DNA of 64,000 bases from Lactobacillus equicursoris DSM 19284 = JCM 14600 = CIP 110162 (GCF_001434815.1 NZ_AZDU01000001.1:1-64000), one strand, 5' to 3'; positions 1 to 14,082 are shown, counted from the stretch's first letter. Translations and numbers: made by a program. The notes: generated by a model from the letters alone, not told the origin.

Positions 1-12
1 AAAGTCAATGTC

Positions 13-38
13 TTAACTTAATGACATTGCCAAACGGA
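13..38 (-). terminator. Possible terminator after rodA
   Basis: A perfect 7-bp stem (CAATGTC/GACATTG) with a 10-nt loop lies just past the rodA stop codon. On the minus strand it is followed only by a short ACTTT tail, so it is a weak terminator candidate. The edge of the window prevents checking further downstream. Confidence 0.35.
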
Positions 39-68
39 TGACTTCTTTTTTAATTTATTGACCAGGCT

Positions 69-1259
69 TTAAAAGTCGCCTGAAGTACTAAACATGTAGT
101 CCTTATTATGCCATTTCATGGACATGATGAGACCAATCCCGATCATGTTCCCGATCAAGGCAGACCCCCCTTGTGAAACAAATGGGAGGGGTACCCCCGT
201 AAGGGGCAGTAAATCAATACTCATGCCGATATTTTCAAATACGTGGAACAAAATCATCATGATAATCCCTGTGGACACATAAGAGTAAAAGGCATTTCTG
301 GTTGAAAAGGTAATCTTGACCATCTGGATAATTAAGATTAAGTAGATCCCAATCAGTCCTACCCCACCGACAAAGCCCAGGGTTTCGCCGATTACAGAGA
401 AAATCATGTCAGAATTTCGAACTGGCACATAGACCTTGATATTGTTCAGGCCATTGCCAAAAATCTGGCCAGACCCGATCGCCTTCATGCTCTGCCAGAG
501 CTGGTAGGCACTGTCAGAGTTGTCGCTTGACGGATCGCTCCAGGACTTGATTCTTTCCAACTGGTAGGTCTTAAAGTAATGCTTCAAGATAGTCTGCCCT
601 TCGCTGGTAAAGACCAGTAAAATTGCGCAGGCCCCAACTATTACCAGGAGTAAGAAGACTGGAATGATAATCTTCCAGGAAATCCCAGAAACCAGTAAAA
701 TCCCGGCGGTAATCGCGACAAAGACCAGGGTCGTCCCAAAGTCGGGCTGCAGCATCAGCAAGATGGCGACTGGCAAGAACCAGGCCAAAACCTTGCCGAT
801 GAGCAGCCAGTCGTTGCGCAAATTGTGGGCATAGCGTTCATTGTGCTCCCGCACAACCCGGGCCAGTTGTAGGATAAAGGCCGGCTTCATGACTTCTGAT
901 GGCTGAAAGCTGACCGGTCCAACCACGAACCAGCTCTTGGCCCCGCTGCTGGCTGCCGTCGTTCGGTCATAAAGGAACAAAACCGCAACCAATAAGAAGA
1001 TCCCAGCCCCATAAAGGTAAGGGGCCAGCTTAAAGATCTGCTCAGCATCAAAGCGCATGATAAAGGCAACCATGACCCAAGAGATGGCATACCAAACGAT
1101 CTGCATCGCGACCGTTTTGGTTGGCGTTCCATAGCTGGAATCGTTGACGGATGCATTATAAATTGCGTAAAAACTGACGAATGACAGCAAAACGACTGGG
1201 ATGATCACTCCCCAGGCTATGCGGTCATACCATTTGCTTTCTTCTTGAACTTTTGCCAT
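69..1259 (-). CDS. rodA: SEDS-family peptidoglycan glycosyltransferase RodA
   Basis: This 396-aa polytopic membrane protein of the RodA/FtsW/SpoVE (SEDS) family polymerises lipid II into glycan strands for side-wall elongation. About ten membrane segments are visible. Family motifs appear in order: QPSEVMKPAF in the first half, LQPDFGTTLVF carrying the acidic residue conserved in SEDS enzymes, NSDMIFSVIGETLGF, and GVPLPFVSQGGSAL near the C-terminus. It lies downstream of mreB, yidD and a DUF2969 gene on the same strand, which favours RodA over FtsW because MreB-family filaments guide RodA. The ATG is preceded by only a weak GTGAT-like ribosome site. The family call is secure; the RodA assignment rests on context. 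Confidence 0.93.
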   Translation of the reverse strand: MAKVQEESKWYDRIAWGVIIPVVLLSFVSFYAIYNASVNDSSYGTPTKTVAMQIVWYAISWVMVAFIMRFDAEQIFKLAPYLYGAGIFLLVAVLFLYDRTTAASSGAKSWFVVGPVSFQPSEVMKPAFILQLARVVREHNERYAHNLRNDWLLIGKVLAWFLPVAILLMLQPDFGTTLVFVAITAGILLVSGISWKIIIPVFLLLVIVGACAILLVFTSEGQTILKHYFKTYQLERIKSWSDPSSDNSDSAYQLWQSMKAIGSGQIFGNGLNNIKVYVPVRNSDMIFSVIGETLGFVGGVGLIGIYLILIIQMVKITFSTRNAFYSYVSTGIIMMILFHVFENIGMSIDLLPLTGVPLPFVSQGGSALIGNMIGIGLIMSMKWHNKDYMFSTSGDF

Positions 1260-1283
1260 TAAATATCACTGCTTAATTTAGAT

Positions 1284-1511
1284 TTACTTTTCGTGCAAAG
1301 TGAAGTAAGCCAGCAGGTCACTGATGCCTGCATCCAGCGTTTTCGCATACATGACGCTGTTTGACTTGCTACTGGTTACCCGGTATTTGCCATCAACCAG
1401 TTCAATCAAGCCAATTTGGAACTTCTTAGGTACAACGACTTCCCAGGTCGGAACCTTCCGCCCAGTCAGTTCATTAACCTCAATGCCGATGTTTTCTTGC
1501 TTTCTTGACAT
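1284..1511 (-). CDS. DUF2969 family small protein
   Basis: This 75-aa soluble protein has no transmembrane segment and no recognisable catalytic motif. It resembles the short DUF2969 family of Lactobacillales, which lies next to rodA/mreB-type genes and has no established function. The ATG is preceded by a strong AAGGAGGGA ribosome site. It sits between yidD and rodA on the same strand with 12-25 bp gaps, so it is probably co-transcribed with the elongation genes. The family name is from memory of the sequence pattern and was not checked by a profile search. Confidence 0.75.
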   Translation of the reverse strand: MSRKQENIGIEVNELTGRKVPTWEVVVPKKFQIGLIELVDGKYRVTSSKSNSVMYAKTLDAGISDLLAYFTLHEK

Positions 1512-1523
1512 ATTCCCTCCTTG

Positions 1524-1811
1524 TTAGTGACTGTGAAATTTTCTAACAATTATTTCATCCTCATCTTCTTCTGGGTGGGGGTTGCGCAAAAGCGTAAACT
1601 TATCCGGAACTGGATCTACGCCGCCCCGATTAAAAGGATTGCAACGCAGTATCCGGGCACTCCCCATCAGCAGCCCCAAAATCAGTCCGTGCTTTTCCAA
1701 CGCGGTAATCATGTAGCTAGAACAAGTCGGGTAGAAGCGACAACTAGCTGGGAAAAGAGGCGAAATCGCCTTCTGGTAAAAGCGAACCAGAAGAATCAGC
1801 ACGTGGCGCAT
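1524..1811 (-). CDS. yidD: Membrane protein insertion efficiency factor YidD
   Basis: This 95-aa protein of the YidD (DUF37) family is a small membrane-associated factor that assists YidC-dependent insertion of inner-membrane proteins. The family signature is clear: [11 protein letters not shown] at about residues 23-33, then [15 protein letters not shown] and [10 protein letters not shown]. The N-terminal helix is amphipathic and hydrophobic. The C-terminal tail after residue 75 is acidic and probably unstructured. The gene starts 3 bp after the mreB stop codon, so the two are likely translationally coupled. Confidence 0.93.
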   Translation of the reverse strand: MRHVLILLVRFYQKAISPLFPASCRFYPTCSSYMITALEKHGLILGLLMGSARILRCNPFNRGGVDPVPDKFTLLRNPHPEEDEDEIIVRKFHSH

Positions 1812-1813
1812 GA

Positions 1814-2803
1814 TTAGTGCTGTTCGTGCTTTTCAATGTGCTGAAGCAAAATCCCAGTACCCAAGGCCACTGATTCAAGTGGTGACTCAGCGATCAAAAC
1901 TGGTACTTGCAAGCGTTCGGCAATCAGCTTATCAATATTCTTCAGCAAGGCCCCACCACCGGTGATCATGATGCCGCGGTCAATAATGTCGGCAGACAAT
2001 TCTGGTGGCGTTTCTTGCAAAACTTGCTTGGTTGCGGTAATGATTGATTCCAAACCGTCTTGCAAGGCCTCGGTAACTTCCTTGGCAGAAACAGTGATTT
2101 GCTTTGGCAAGCCATCAATCGTGTCCCGGCCACGCACGTTCATGCTGGCATCTGGATCTGGATCAGTGGCAGCGCCAATTTCAATCTTGATGGCTTCTGC
2201 CGTTCTCATCCCAATCAAGAGCTGGTGGTGCGTCTTGATGTAGTTGACGATCGCCTGGTTCATCTTGTCACCAGCATAGCGCAAGGACTTGGATGTAACG
2301 ATTTCGCCCATTGACAAAATCGCAATATCAGTGGTGCCACCGCCGATGTCAATTACCATGTTGCCTTGAGGCTTGAAGATGTCAAGACCCGCACCAACGG
2401 CTGCTACCTTTGGCTCGTAGTCCAAGTATACCTTGCCGCCGCCGGACTTTTCAGCTGCTTGAATGATCGCCTTTTGCTCAATTGAAGTTACGCCAGTTGG
2501 GGTGCAGACCAGGATGTTTAGCTTGCTCATGAAGCCTTTAACATTGATCTTCTCAATAAAGTAAGACAGCATTTCTTCGGTCACGTCAAAGTCAGCGATC
2601 ACGCCGTCTTTCAATGGCCGAATAACGCGAATGTTGCCGGGGGTCCGGCCAACCATTTCATAGGCATCAGTACCGACTGCTACCACCTTGTTGGTGTTAG
2701 TATCAATCGCAACCACTGATGGCTCATCAATAACAATGCCTTTACCTGAAACGTTGATTAAAACGTTTGCGGTACCCAAATCAATACCAATATCTTTTGA
2801 CAC
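1814..2803 (-). CDS. mreB: Rod shape-determining actin-like protein MreB/Mbl
   Basis: Bacterial actin homologue that forms membrane-bound filaments guiding the RodA elongation machinery. Actin-fold nucleotide motifs are present: [11 protein letters not shown] (phosphate 1), [11 protein letters not shown] (phosphate 2) and [14 protein letters not shown] (adenosine site). I place the start at the GTG at 2803, giving 329 aa beginning [10 protein letters not shown], because a GGAGGAAATTAAC leader puts a strong ribosome site 8 nt upstream. An ATG at 2818 would lie inside that site. Orthologues of both mreB and mbl look like this. The position beside the atp operon resembles B. subtilis mbl, so the paralogue name is less certain than the family. 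Confidence 0.92.
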   Translation of the reverse strand: MSKDIGIDLGTANVLINVSGKGIVIDEPSVVAIDTNTNKVVAVGTDAYEMVGRTPGNIRVIRPLKDGVIADFDVTEEMLSYFIEKINVKGFMSKLNILVCTPTGVTSIEQKAIIQAAEKSGGGKVYLDYEPKVAAVGAGLDIFKPQGNMVIDIGGGTTDIAILSMGEIVTSKSLRYAGDKMNQAIVNYIKTHHQLLIGMRTAEAIKIEIGAATDPDPDASMNVRGRDTIDGLPKQITVSAKEVTEALQDGLESIITATKQVLQETPPELSADIIDRGIMITGGGALLKNIDKLIAERLQVPVLIAESPLESVALGTGILLQHIEKHEQH

Positions 2804-2889
2804 GTTAATTTCCTCCATAACATATTAATTTTAATTGTACCATAAAAGGGCTCTACATAGCGGATGTTACAATTGTTTAACCGATTCTT

Positions 2890-3120
2890 TTAAAATAAAT
2901 TCGATAGCTGCATGGAGGTATCGATCAAGGCAATGATAAATTGAGCTACTAAATAGCCCAGGCCAATTGCGGAAAAAAGCAAAAAGACCTGTGATTCAAA
3001 GACGCGATTGCTCCGGATCAGCTTTTCAATTCTGATCGCCTTGATCGCCTGAAAGGCCAAGGCAATGCAGACAAAGTAGATGATCAGGCTAATAACCGCG
3101 TGGATTCCAAGTTGTTTCAT
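2890..3120 (-). CDS. DUF1146 family membrane protein (YwzB-like)
   Basis: This 76-aa protein has two hydrophobic segments (about residues 7-28 and 45-66) separated by a basic stretch, KAIRIEKLIRSNRVF. It matches the DUF1146/YwzB family found downstream of atpC in many Firmicutes, whose function is unknown. A terminator separates it from atpC, so it probably has its own promoter or relies on read-through. It is followed by mreB about 90 bp on. Confidence 0.75.
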   Translation of the reverse strand: MKQLGIHAVISLIIYFVCIALAFQAIKAIRIEKLIRSNRVFESQVFLLFSAIGLGYLVAQFIIALIDTSMQLSNLF

Positions 3121-3132
3121 ATTTTCACCATC

Positions 3133-3162
3133 AAAAAAGAGCGGATTGAATCCGCTCTTTTC
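3133..3162 (-). terminator. Terminator of the atp operon
   Basis: The inverted repeat GAGCGGATT/AATCCGCTC is flanked by A and T runs and lies directly after the atpC stop. On the minus strand the T-run follows the stem, the classic intrinsic terminator layout. It separates atpBEFHAGDC from the DUF1146 gene. Confidence 0.85.
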
Positions 3163-3165
3163 CCT

Positions 3166-3609
3166 TTATTTGTGTAGCGCATCGTAAACGTGAATTCTGT
3201 TTACCGCACGCCGCAAAGCAATTTGGGCACGTTCAAGTGATTGCTCATCATGCTTTTCCTTAGCTTCCTTGATGTGAGCCTCAGCACGCTGCTTAGCGGC
3301 TTCTGCCCGGCTAAGGTCAATGTTACGTGCACGTTCTGCATTGTCGGCAATAATCGTTGCTTCGTTATTGGCAAATTCGATAATCCCACCGCTGACGGCA
3401 ATGTGGTCAACTTTATGATCCACATCCGCGCCGCGCTGAACCCGAACTTCACCAATCGTTAATGGCGTCAAAATTGGCAAGTGATTGTACAAAATCTCTC
3501 GGTCACCATCAATAGCCCGCATAAAGACGGCGCTGCCACGGTGATTGTAAATGAGACCATTTGGAGTAACGATCTTAATCTTAAACAGTTTTTCTGCTTC
3601 TGCCATCAT
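3166..3609 (-). CDS. atpC: ATP synthase F1 epsilon subunit
   Basis: Epsilon subunit (147 aa) of the F1Fo ATPase, part of the central stalk and an inhibitor of the F1 motor. The N-terminal beta-sandwich (residues 8-90, with [16 protein letters not shown] and [16 protein letters not shown]) is followed by a C-terminal helical hairpin rich in Ala, Glu and Lys. It is the last gene of the operon. The ORF begins with two consecutive Met codons; either could be the start, with a GGGTG ribosome site nearby. In lactic acid bacteria the complex mainly hydrolyses ATP to export protons at low pH. Confidence 0.97.
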   Translation of the reverse strand: MMAEAEKLFKIKIVTPNGLIYNHRGSAVFMRAIDGDREILYNHLPILTPLTIGEVRVQRGADVDHKVDHIAVSGGIIEFANNEATIIADNAERARNIDLSRAEAAKQRAEAHIKEAKEKHDEQSLERAQIALRRAVNRIHVYDALHK

Positions 3610-3617
3610 GCATCACC

Positions 3618-6039
<2,422 letters not shown>

Positions 6040-6049
6040 AGTCTACCTC

Positions 6050-7582
<1,533 letters not shown>

Positions 7583-8125
7583 TTACTTCGTTAAAACGGC
7601 GCGGATTTTTTCCAATCGATGCTTTACTGAGCCATCGATTACGCGGCCTTGAACCTTCAAGACCACACCGCCGATAATTTCTGGATCAACTTCATTTTCA
7701 AGATGAAGTTCTTGCAAGCCATACTTCTTCGCATAGCTGTCTGCAAGACGCTGCAGTTGATCTTTGTCGAGCTTAACTGCAGTCTTAGCAATACCCGTTC
7801 CGATGTGGTTGACCTTGTTGTACAAGTCGGTAAACTCGTCAATAATGTCAAGCAAGTTTCCAAAACGATCATAGCTAAGCAGGAAGTTTAACACTTCTTG
7901 AAGCTCCGCAGAAAAGCCCTGTTCAACAGCCGTTAAGAGATCTTTCTTTTCTTGGCTGTTAATGACAGGATTGCTGAGAACCTGCACAAAACGTGGCTCT
8001 GCTTGAACGGCCTTCTTTAATTCGGTCAGTTCCTTAAACATCAGCTCAGTTTTGTCTTGATCTTTAGCAAAATCAAAGATAGCAGTTCCGTAGCGTCTTG
8101 CAATTTCTTCTCTACTTAAGGCCAT
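7583..8125 (-). CDS. atpH: ATP synthase F1 delta subunit
   Basis: Delta subunit (180 aa), which links the top of F1 to the peripheral b-subunit stalk. It has the N-terminal helical bundle (REEIARRYGTAIFDFA) and the C-terminal motif DPEIIGGVVLKVQGRVIDGS characteristic of the family. Its ATG overlaps the atpF stop codon (TAATG), so translation is probably coupled. Confidence 0.96.
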   Translation of the reverse strand: MALSREEIARRYGTAIFDFAKDQDKTELMFKELTELKKAVQAEPRFVQVLSNPVINSQEKKDLLTAVEQGFSAELQEVLNFLLSYDRFGNLLDIIDEFTDLYNKVNHIGTGIAKTAVKLDKDQLQRLADSYAKKYGLQELHLENEVDPEIIGGVVLKVQGRVIDGSVKHRLEKIRAVLTK

Positions 8126-8631
8126 TAATCGTTCAACCCCTTAATAAACTGATCAACCAATTCCTTTTGATCAGCAGCAGATAAGTTCTTAGCAATTACC
8201 TTTTCCGCAATCGTTACAGAAAGATCAGCAACTTGGTCGCGAGCTTCTTGCAAGGCGTCAGCCTTAGCTTGAACGGCGTCTGCCTTAGCCTTTTCGCGAA
8301 TTTGAGAAGCCTCATCATTGGCTTCGCTCACGATTTGCTTGCCAGTCTTCTGTGCATTGTCTTTTGCATCGGAGAGAATTTGAGTAGCTTCTTGTCTTGA
8401 ATTCTTCAAAGCAGCTTCCCGTTCGTTGGCCAAGGTTTCAGACTTCTTGCGGTCGCTAGCTGCTTGATCCAAGTCATCAATGACTTTTTGGCGGCGCTTC
8501 TCCATCATGTCCTTAACTGGGCCCCAAGCGTAGTGCTTAACGGCAACCAGCAGAATTGCAAATACAATTAAATACCAAATGGTATTAACGATTGAGATTT
8601 CGGCGCCGGCGAATACTGGTTGAAATTCCAT
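8125..8631 (-). CDS. atpF: ATP synthase Fo b subunit
   Basis: The b subunit (168 aa) dimerises to form the peripheral stator stalk. One N-terminal transmembrane helix (about residues 12-32, NTIWYLIVFAILLVAV) is followed by a long charged coiled-coil rich in Ala, Lys, Glu and Gln. I place the start at the ATG at 8631, 6 nt after an AGAAGGA ribosome site; the TTG two codons upstream would lie inside the spacer. It overlaps atpH by one base. Confidence 0.95.
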   Translation of the reverse strand: MEFQPVFAGAEISIVNTIWYLIVFAILLVAVKHYAWGPVKDMMEKRRQKVIDDLDQAASDRKKSETLANEREAALKNSRQEATQILSDAKDNAQKTGKQIVSEANDEASQIREKAKADAVQAKADALQEARDQVADLSVTIAEKVIAKNLSAADQKELVDQFIKGLND

Positions 8632-8686
8632 CGACAATCCTTCTCTCTCAATTTATTAGTGATAGTAAAGTTTTTTAAAAAAGACT

Positions 8687-8932
<246 letters not shown>

Positions 8933-9646
8933 TTATTCTTGCGTAACCTTCTTGCCAATGTAAACCATAGACAAAGTTACAAAAACATACGCCTGGATAG
9001 AGCCAATGAAGACAGAGAAACCTTGCCAAATCATTGCGAGTGGGGCTGCCAAGATTCTCGTGACAATCCCCATGCTTGGTCCCAGCTGCCCCCCGATCAG
9101 GGTCAGCAGAACTTCGCCCGCAAAAATATTACCGTAAAGACGCAGTGACAACGTTAAGAAGTTAGTAAACTCTTCGATAACGTTGATAGGCAGCAAAAAG
9201 CCAACTGGACGTGCATAATTCTGCAAGTAGCCCTTCGTGCCAAACTTCTGAATCCCAAAGGTAAAAGATAGGAGCAAGGTCATCATCGCAAACGACATTG
9301 TCGTCACTGGATCAGCAGTTGGTGATTTGATGACCATATAGTCACCGACTTTCACTTCTAAGAACAACCCAAGTTGATTCATGCAGAAGATGAAAAGGAA
9401 CAATACGAATGCGTAAAGAGACAGATGTTTTTGCGCGTCTGGGTCTTCGACGTTGTCCTTAACAATCCCATCGGTAAAATCGATCAGATATTCAAGGACG
9501 TTTTGCTTCTTGTTCGGTTTCATTTCAACTTTACGTGAAAGAGCGTAACAAATGACAAAAACCACAATTGCCATCAAGGTTGAGCCGATAATGCCAACCA
9601 TATCGACATTCAACCCGTGAATATTGAAGACAAGTGATTTCTCCAA
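8933..9646 (-). CDS. atpB: ATP synthase Fo a subunit
   Basis: The a subunit (237 aa) forms the proton half-channels beside the c-ring. Five to six membrane segments are visible, and the essential arginine lies in LTLSLRLYGNIFAGEV. The start is a TTG preceded by GGGAGGT about 10 nt upstream. It is the first gene of the atp operon. Upstream, an extended -10 (TGTACAAT on the minus strand, near 9692-9700) is a likely operon promoter. Confidence 0.96.
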   Translation of the reverse strand: MEKSLVFNIHGLNVDMVGIIGSTLMAIVVFVICYALSRKVEMKPNKKQNVLEYLIDFTDGIVKDNVEDPDAQKHLSLYAFVLFLFIFCMNQLGLFLEVKVGDYMVIKSPTADPVTTMSFAMMTLLLSFTFGIQKFGTKGYLQNYARPVGFLLPINVIEEFTNFLTLSLRLYGNIFAGEVLLTLIGGQLGPSMGIVTRILAAPLAMIWQGFSVFIGSIQAYVFVTLSMVYIGKKVTQE

Positions 9647-9691
9647 TTCTTCGTGACCTCCCTTCTTGTGTTGAATTCTTCGAACACGACA

Positions 9692-9700
9692 TTAATTGTA
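9692..9700 (-). promoter_or_regulatory. Candidate atp operon promoter (-10)
   Basis: On the minus strand the sequence TGTACAATTAATG lies about 50 nt upstream of the atpB start and looks like an extended -10 element. No convincing -35 stands at 17 bp, although a TTGCAT is found about 25 bp upstream. Assigned from pattern only. Confidence 0.35.
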
Positions 9701-9753
9701 CACCTTTAAAATCTTTTTGGTACTTATGCAACCGCTTTAAAGGGCAAATTTAA

Positions 9754-10383
9754 TTATTTCGTACCGAAGATCCGGTCACCGGCATCACCCAAGCCTGGGA
9801 AGATATAGCCGTTTGGCAGCAGCTTTTCATCAAGGGCAGCTGCATAGATGTCAACGTCAGGGTTTTCATCTTGTACAGCCTTAACGCCTTCTGGGGCAGC
9901 CACTAAAACGGCCAGCTTGATGTCCTTAACGCCGCGCTTCTTCAAAGCGGAAATAGCCAGGTTGGCTGAGCCACCGGTTGCCAGCATTGGGTCAACAATC
10001 AAGCATTCTCTTTCGGTGACGTCCTTTGGAACCTTGAAGAAGTATTCAACTGGCTGCAAGGATTCTTCATCGCGGTACATCCCCACGACGCCAACCTTAG
10101 CAGATGGGATCATTTCCAAGACCCCGTTGACCATCCCCATCCCGGCACGCAGGATCGGTACGATTGTCAGCTTCTTGCCGGCCAATTCCTTTTGAACCGT
10201 CTTGCCCATCGGCGTTTCAATTTCAACGTCCTTGAGTGGCAGATCACGGGTGATTTCATAAGTCATCAGACCTGCGATTTCACCGACAATTCTTCTAAAT
10301 TCATTTGACCCAGTTTCCTTGCGGCGAATAATCGTCAGCTTGTGCTGGATCAATGGATGGTTTAACACAGTAAACTTTCCCAT
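9754..10383 (-). CDS. upp: Uracil phosphoribosyltransferase
   Basis: Converts uracil and PRPP to UMP in pyrimidine salvage. The PRPP-binding loop [16 protein letters not shown] and the C-terminal uracil-site region [17 protein letters not shown] are intact. I place the start at the ATG at 10383 ([11 protein letters not shown], 209 aa, the family's usual length) because GGAGGA lies 5 nt upstream; the ATG four codons earlier overlaps that site. It stands alone between the atp operon and a terminator. Confidence 0.96.
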   Translation of the reverse strand: MGKFTVLNHPLIQHKLTIIRRKETGSNEFRRIVGEIAGLMTYEITRDLPLKDVEIETPMGKTVQKELAGKKLTIVPILRAGMGMVNGVLEMIPSAKVGVVGMYRDEESLQPVEYFFKVPKDVTERECLIVDPMLATGGSANLAISALKKRGVKDIKLAVLVAAPEGVKAVQDENPDVDIYAAALDEKLLPNGYIFPGLGDAGDRIFGTK

Positions 10384-10425
10384 AAAGTCCTCCATTCAAA
10401 AAAATACCATGTCACACTTATTATA

Positions 10426-10463
10426 TTAAAAAACGGAAATGGTTTAAAGCCATTTCCGTCTCT
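10426..10463 (-). terminator. Terminator after the Sua5-type gene
   Basis: The stem ACGGAAATGG/CCATTTCCGT with a 7-nt loop is followed on the minus strand by TTTTTTAATATAAT. It ends the prfA-prmC-sua5 transcript. The TATAAT just after the T-run could be the -10 of upp, so terminator and promoter may be nested. Confidence 0.8.
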
Positions 10464-10471
10464 TTAATATC

Positions 10472-11467
10472 TTAAATATGTTTGCCGCCAGCGGCCTTGT
10501 TCAGTCGGTTCATGTAGGCCCAGCTTTCTTCGCCGTCATTGAAAGCCTCAACGTAAATTGCATTAATATTCTTCATGTCATCGAAGTAGCGCAGCCCCGC
10601 AAAGAGGTTATGATCGGCTTCAAGCAGGCTGTCACCCAAGCTAAACTTATTTTCTTCTGGGATAGTCAGTTTAGCCAAAATATCGCTAGTAGCCATAACG
10701 CCGCTCTTTTGGTCAAGCGCCAATTTCAAAAACTTTTCAGAGTGATCAACCACATAAACTTGGGCACTTGGGGCATAGTGGCGGTATTTCATACCGGGAG
10801 CTTTAGGAACGTCCTTATCAGCAACCTTGCCCCGGTTGATTAGGACTTTTTCGCCTAAAACCTGGCTGATTTCTTCTGGTGTGACCTTACCCGGCCGCAA
10901 AACAACTGCTGGTTCCACTGACAAGTCGACAATGGTGGACTCTAAGCCAAAACTGGTTTGCCCCCCGTCCACGATCCCGGCGATCTTGCCCTTTAAGTCA
11001 TGGTAAACGTGCTCAGCGCTGGTTGGACTTGGCTTGGTCGACGTATTAGCCGATGGCCCAACGATCGGATAACCGAGCTTTTTAATCAGGTCATGGGTCA
11101 ATTGGTCATCTGGGCAGCGGAAGGCAACGGTTTTGAGGCCCCCAGTAACGGAACTTGGCAAGGCGCCTTCTTTAGCAAAGAGCAGGATAGTCAAGGGACC
11201 TGGCCAAAAGTGCTTGATCAGTTTTTCGGCTCTTTCAGGCACTTCTTTAGCATATGGCCGCATCATTTCTGCATCAGCCACGGTCACGATCAAAGGGTTG
11301 TCGCTTGGCCGGCCCTTGGCTGCGTAAACCTTTTTGACAGAATCATCGCGAGTAGCGATTGCCCCTAAGCCATAGACGGTTTCGGTAGGAAAAGCAACTA
11401 GTTCCCCTTGCCGCAAGAGCTCCGCTGCTTCATCCAGCTCATCGCGCTTAAAAATCTTGGTTTCCAT
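10472..11467 (-). CDS. L-threonylcarbamoyladenylate synthase (Sua5/YwlC type)
   Basis: Makes threonylcarbamoyl-AMP from threonine, bicarbonate and ATP for the universal t6A37 tRNA modification. The YrdC-like domain (residues 1-200) contains the family motif GELVAFPTETVYGLGA and the later VGPSANTSTKPSPT and GLESTIVDL motifs. A C-terminal Sua5 domain follows a linker beginning with PGMKYRHYAP. At 331 aa this is the long Sua5 form, not the short TsaC form. I place the start at the ATG at 11467, which overlaps the prmC stop (TAATG). Confidence 0.93.
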   Translation of the reverse strand: METKIFKRDELDEAAELLRQGELVAFPTETVYGLGAIATRDDSVKKVYAAKGRPSDNPLIVTVADAEMMRPYAKEVPERAEKLIKHFWPGPLTILLFAKEGALPSSVTGGLKTVAFRCPDDQLTHDLIKKLGYPIVGPSANTSTKPSPTSAEHVYHDLKGKIAGIVDGGQTSFGLESTIVDLSVEPAVVLRPGKVTPEEISQVLGEKVLINRGKVADKDVPKAPGMKYRHYAPSAQVYVVDHSEKFLKLALDQKSGVMATSDILAKLTIPEENKFSLGDSLLEADHNLFAGLRYFDDMKNINAIYVEAFNDGEESWAYMNRLNKAAGGKHI

Positions 11468-12309
11468 TATTTCGTCCACTTCCCAAACAGCATTCTTGGC
11501 TTGCCAGCCATGTCTTTTCTGAATTCTACCTCAAAATCAGGCAGTTCTTTGGCAAACAAGGCCTTTAATTCCGCTTCTTCGCTAAAGCCGAATTCCATGA
11601 AGAAACGGCCACCTGAATTTAAGTGGTCCCGCACTTCTTTGGCAAATTTCCGGTAAAAGTCTAACCCATCTTCGCCGCCAAACAGGGCTTCTTCTGGCTC
11701 ATTAGCCAAGACATTTTTGTCCATTACGCCTTTTTCGCTTGGCTTAATGTAAGGCGGATTGGAGATGATCAAGTCAAACTTGCCAAGGCCCAATAATACG
11801 TTAGCCTTTCTGGTAGTTACGTTTAAACCGTAGGTCAAAAAGTTTTCTTCGCTGATCAAGAGCGGCTTGTCCTTAATATCGCTCGCATAAAAGTGAAGAT
11901 CCTTAATGCCCTTGGCTTCAGCTTCTTTGGCCAAGGCCACGGTAATGCAGCCAGAACCCGTTCCTAGGTCTAAGACTGTATCGCCATCGCGCAAATTGTC
12001 CAGCGCCCATTCAACCAGTTCTTCGGTTTCAAAGCGCGGAATGAGGACGCCGCGGTCAACCAGCAGCTTGTAGCCCAAAAACCAGGCGTAGCCCAAGATG
12101 TATTGGGGAGACACGCCCTTAGCCAGCTTTTTCATATCGCGGCTGATTTGCTTGACCTGGTCGTCAGTTAAGACTAGGTCTTGCTTTAACTCGTATTCGC
12201 TAGGGGTTAAAGCAAGACGTTCTGCGATCACATAGTCAATATCTTCTGGGCGAGCTTCTTCAGCGGTTTCGCTCGCCAGAATCCGCATTTCTTTCAAAGT
12301 TTTAGGCAT
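11467..12309 (-). CDS. prmC: Release factor glutamine methyltransferase PrmC
   Basis: SAM-dependent methyltransferase (280 aa) that methylates the glutamine of the GGQ motif in release factors. It has an N-terminal helical domain, a SAM-binding motif [16 protein letters not shown] and the catalytic tetrad NPPY within [10 protein letters not shown]. It overlaps the end of prfA, which encodes its substrate, by 8 bp. Confidence 0.95.
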   Translation of the reverse strand: MPKTLKEMRILASETAEEARPEDIDYVIAERLALTPSEYELKQDLVLTDDQVKQISRDMKKLAKGVSPQYILGYAWFLGYKLLVDRGVLIPRFETEELVEWALDNLRDGDTVLDLGTGSGCITVALAKEAEAKGIKDLHFYASDIKDKPLLISEENFLTYGLNVTTRKANVLLGLGKFDLIISNPPYIKPSEKGVMDKNVLANEPEEALFGGEDGLDFYRKFAKEVRDHLNSGGRFFMEFGFSEEAELKALFAKELPDFEVEFRKDMAGKPRMLFGKWTK

Positions 12310-13387
12310 TTTCAGCCAGCTCCTCTAATTGCTTGGTTTGGTAGTAAACCGTCAAAGCATCGATGATTTCGTCCAGTTCTCCGTTCATGATCCGGTCCAG
12401 CTTGTTCAAAGTCAGGCCAATCCGGTGGTCGGTTACCCGATTTTGTGGGTAGTTGTAGGTTCTGATTCTTTCAGACCGGTCACCGGTACCAACTGCGCTC
12501 TTTCTCTTAGCGTCATAACTGTCCCGGTTTTGGCTTTCATAGTAATCATATACTCTAGACTTCAAGATTTCCATAGCCTTGGCCCGGTTTTGCTGCTGGG
12601 ACCGCTGATCCTGCATGGCAACCACGATCCCAGTTGGGAGGTGGGTCATTCTAACGGCTGAGGAAGTCTTGTTGATGTGCTGACCACCGGCACCAGATGA
12701 ACGGTAAACGTCAACTCTGATATCTTTTGGATCCAGGTCGATGTCCACTTGTTCATATTCTGGCATGACGGCAACGGTCGCCGTAGAAGTGTGAACCCGG
12801 CCAGCTGATTCGGTTACTGGGATTCTTTGCACCCGGTGAGCACCGTTTTCGTACTTCAGCTTAGAGTAAACCTTGTTGCCCGTGATCATGATGGCAACGC
12901 GCTTGTAGCCGCCCACTTCGGTTTGTTCGCTGTCGACGATAGACACGTTCCACCCCTGGGTTTCAGCATACTTTTCATACATCCGGAGCAGATCCCCGGC
13001 AAACAGGGAAGCTTCATCCCCGCCGGCTGCTCCGCGGATTTCCATGATAATGTCTTTATCATCGTTAGGGTCCTTAGGCAGCATCAAGATCTTGATTTCG
13101 TCTTCCAGCTTAACGACTTCGTCTTCCAGTTCAGAATTTTCCATCTTAGCCATTTCGACTAATTCAGCATCTGAACCGTCAGCAATAATTTCTTTGTTGC
13201 CGGCAATTTCTTCCTTGTCAGCCTTGTACTTGCGGAACTTTTGCACGACTTCGCGCATTTCGGCTTCTTCTTTGGTAATTTCCATGTACCGCTTGGTATC
13301 AGCAATTACTTCCGGGTCCGCCATCATTTCTTGAATTTCTTCATAGCGTACTTCCAAGCTCTCAAGCTGAGCCATTACATTGTCCAT
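12302..13387 (-). CDS. prfA: Peptide chain release factor 1
   Basis: RF1 (361 aa) terminates translation at UAA and UAG. The GGQ motif that reaches the peptidyl-transferase centre is present in [17 protein letters not shown], and the N-terminal coiled-coil domain is rich in charged residues. The start [17 protein letters not shown] matches the usual RF1 N-terminus; AAGGT lies 7 nt upstream. It is the head of a prfA-prmC-sua5 cluster, a common Firmicute arrangement that also often carries tdk just upstream, as here. Confidence 0.97.
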   Translation of the reverse strand: MDNVMAQLESLEVRYEEIQEMMADPEVIADTKRYMEITKEEAEMREVVQKFRKYKADKEEIAGNKEIIADGSDAELVEMAKMENSELEDEVVKLEDEIKILMLPKDPNDDKDIIMEIRGAAGGDEASLFAGDLLRMYEKYAETQGWNVSIVDSEQTEVGGYKRVAIMITGNKVYSKLKYENGAHRVQRIPVTESAGRVHTSTATVAVMPEYEQVDIDLDPKDIRVDVYRSSGAGGQHINKTSSAVRMTHLPTGIVVAMQDQRSQQQNRAKAMEILKSRVYDYYESQNRDSYDAKRKSAVGTGDRSERIRTYNYPQNRVTDHRIGLTLNKLDRIMNGELDEIIDALTVYYQTKQLEELAENA

Positions 13388-13448
13388 TTAGTCAACCTTC
13401 CAATCTTTGTTTGATAGTTATCTTGTTTTACTTTTTACCTGTATTTAC

Positions 13449-14051
13449 TTAGTCTCTGGCCTGTCCAGGGTGGAAATAGTGGAAGCGGCAAACTGGGTAG
13501 TAAGCCTCATCGCCGCCAATCTGCACCTGCTCGCCTTCATAAACCGGCCGCCCATCCTTATAGCGCAAGGCCATAATTGCCTTATGCCCGCAGAAGTGGC
13601 AGATGGTCTTCATCTCCTCTATTTTATCAGCATATAAGAGCAAATACTCGCTGCCTTCAAAAAGATGGTTTTGAAAGTCATTTTTCAGGCCAAAAGCCAT
13701 TACCGGAATGTGCAGCTCATCAACAATCTTAGCACATTCGATAACCTGCTCTTTTTTTAAAAATTGGGCTTCATCGATCAAAACCGCAGCCAGCGGATAG
13801 CCATCTGCCTCTTGCTCTTGCTGGTTGAGCTTAGAAATATATGCAAAAAGGTCCTGGTCAGGAGCAATTGGCTGGGCCTGACGGCTCAGACCAATTCTCG
13901 AAGCCACAACGCCGGCGCCGGACCGGTCGTCTAGGCTGCTGGTCATCAAAACCACCTTGCGACCTTGCAATTCATAGTTGTGGGCAACCTTCAAGATTTC
14001 AATCGTCTTGCCGCTGCCCATTGCTCCATATTCAAAGAAAAACTGTGCCAT
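13449..14051 (-). CDS. tdk: Thymidine kinase
   Basis: Type II (TK1-like) thymidine kinase, 200 aa, which phosphorylates thymidine using ATP. It has the P-loop GAMGSGKT, the Walker B-type motif VLIDEAQF, a lasso region and zinc-binding cysteines in ICHFCGHKA and [10 protein letters not shown]. The ATG at 14051 has an AAAGGTGG site 6 nt upstream; a GTG three codons earlier lies in that site and is rejected. Confidence 0.96.
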   Translation of the reverse strand: MAQFFFEYGAMGSGKTIEILKVAHNYELQGRKVVLMTSSLDDRSGAGVVASRIGLSRQAQPIAPDQDLFAYISKLNQQEQEADGYPLAAVLIDEAQFLKKEQVIECAKIVDELHIPVMAFGLKNDFQNHLFEGSEYLLLYADKIEEMKTICHFCGHKAIMALRYKDGRPVYEGEQVQIGGDEAYYPVCRFHYFHPGQARD

Positions 14052-14082
14052 AGTTCCCACCTTTAATTTGTTCTGCTAAATA